Part shown: positions 5,550 through 5,569 of the stretch, piece by piece
How the letters are laid out: each line of letters begins with the position of its first letter
Position numbering within the stretch: position 1 is the first letter of the stretch
Assembly (NCBI GenBank): GCA_009776995.1
Contig: WRMR01000349.1
Span: 1-5,569, forward strand
DNA: 5,569 bases
DNA from: Planctomycetaceae bacterium
GTDB lineage: Bacteria > Planctomycetota > Planctomycetia > Pirellulales > Thermoguttaceae
Direction of reading: 5' to 3'
The notes under the pieces: generated by a model
Seen by the model: the letters and a program-made list of their open reading frames with translations, nothing else
The model's database searches: none
What the model was told of the DNA's origin: nothing
Translations under genes and position numbers: made by a program

Positions 5550-5569
5550 GTGCGGTACTCCGCACTTTT
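5550..5569 (+). terminator. Rho-independent terminator candidate downstream of pyrF
   Basis: GTGCGG (5550-5555), loop TACT, CCGCAC (5560-5565) form a perfect GC-rich 6-bp stem followed at once by TTTT, which runs into the window edge. It lies 72 nt after the pyrF stop in the right orientation. The full length of the T-run is not visible, which limits certainty. Confidence 0.55.

Overview
The window looks like bacterial chromosomal DNA from a planctomycete-like organism. This rests on three impressions rather than a database match: a large, inner-membrane-anchored TPR protein with an acidic N-terminus, a long type 2 PyrF, and a near absence of Shine-Dalgarno sequences in front of otherwise convincing genes. 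No phage, transposase, CRISPR, tRNA or rRNA signature is visible.

Layout. (1) Positions 2-301 carry the C-terminal 99 residues of a plus-strand protein that enters from the left. It most resembles the tail of an HD-domain (SAMHD1/dGTPase-like) phosphohydrolase. (2) Positions 302-1049 hold no intact gene. A strong orphan ribosome binding site (318-325) precedes an ATG whose frame stops after three codons at a T7 run. Further on, 476-795 holds a frameshifted remnant that reads like a DUF116 (COG1852) protein. The last quarter kilobase is AT-rich spacer. (3) Positions 1050-1473 contain two consecutive very small lipoprotein genes (51 and about 63 aa), both with the lipobox cysteine at residue 24. 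(4) Positions 1477-4116, minus strand, encode an 879-aa inner-membrane-anchored TPR protein that converges on the second lipoprotein gene with only 3 bp between stop codons. (5) Positions 4117-4518 are a divergent control region. It has a sigma70-like promoter for the TPR gene on the minus strand, and on the plus strand an extended -10 promoter with a perfect 12-bp palindrome over its -35 region. (6) Positions 4519-5478 encode PyrF, type 2 orotidine 5'-phosphate decarboxylase. (7) After PyrF come a short degenerate repeat and two hairpins, the second followed by a T-run that reaches the window edge.

The genes do not form one obvious pathway. PyrF does the last step of UMP synthesis. The TPR protein and the small lipoproteins are envelope components of unknown role, and the HD fragment would act on nucleotides if the assignment is right. 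The most distinctive items are the tandem micro-lipoproteins and the decayed DUF116 locus. I see no convincing evidence of a complete undescribed multi-gene system.
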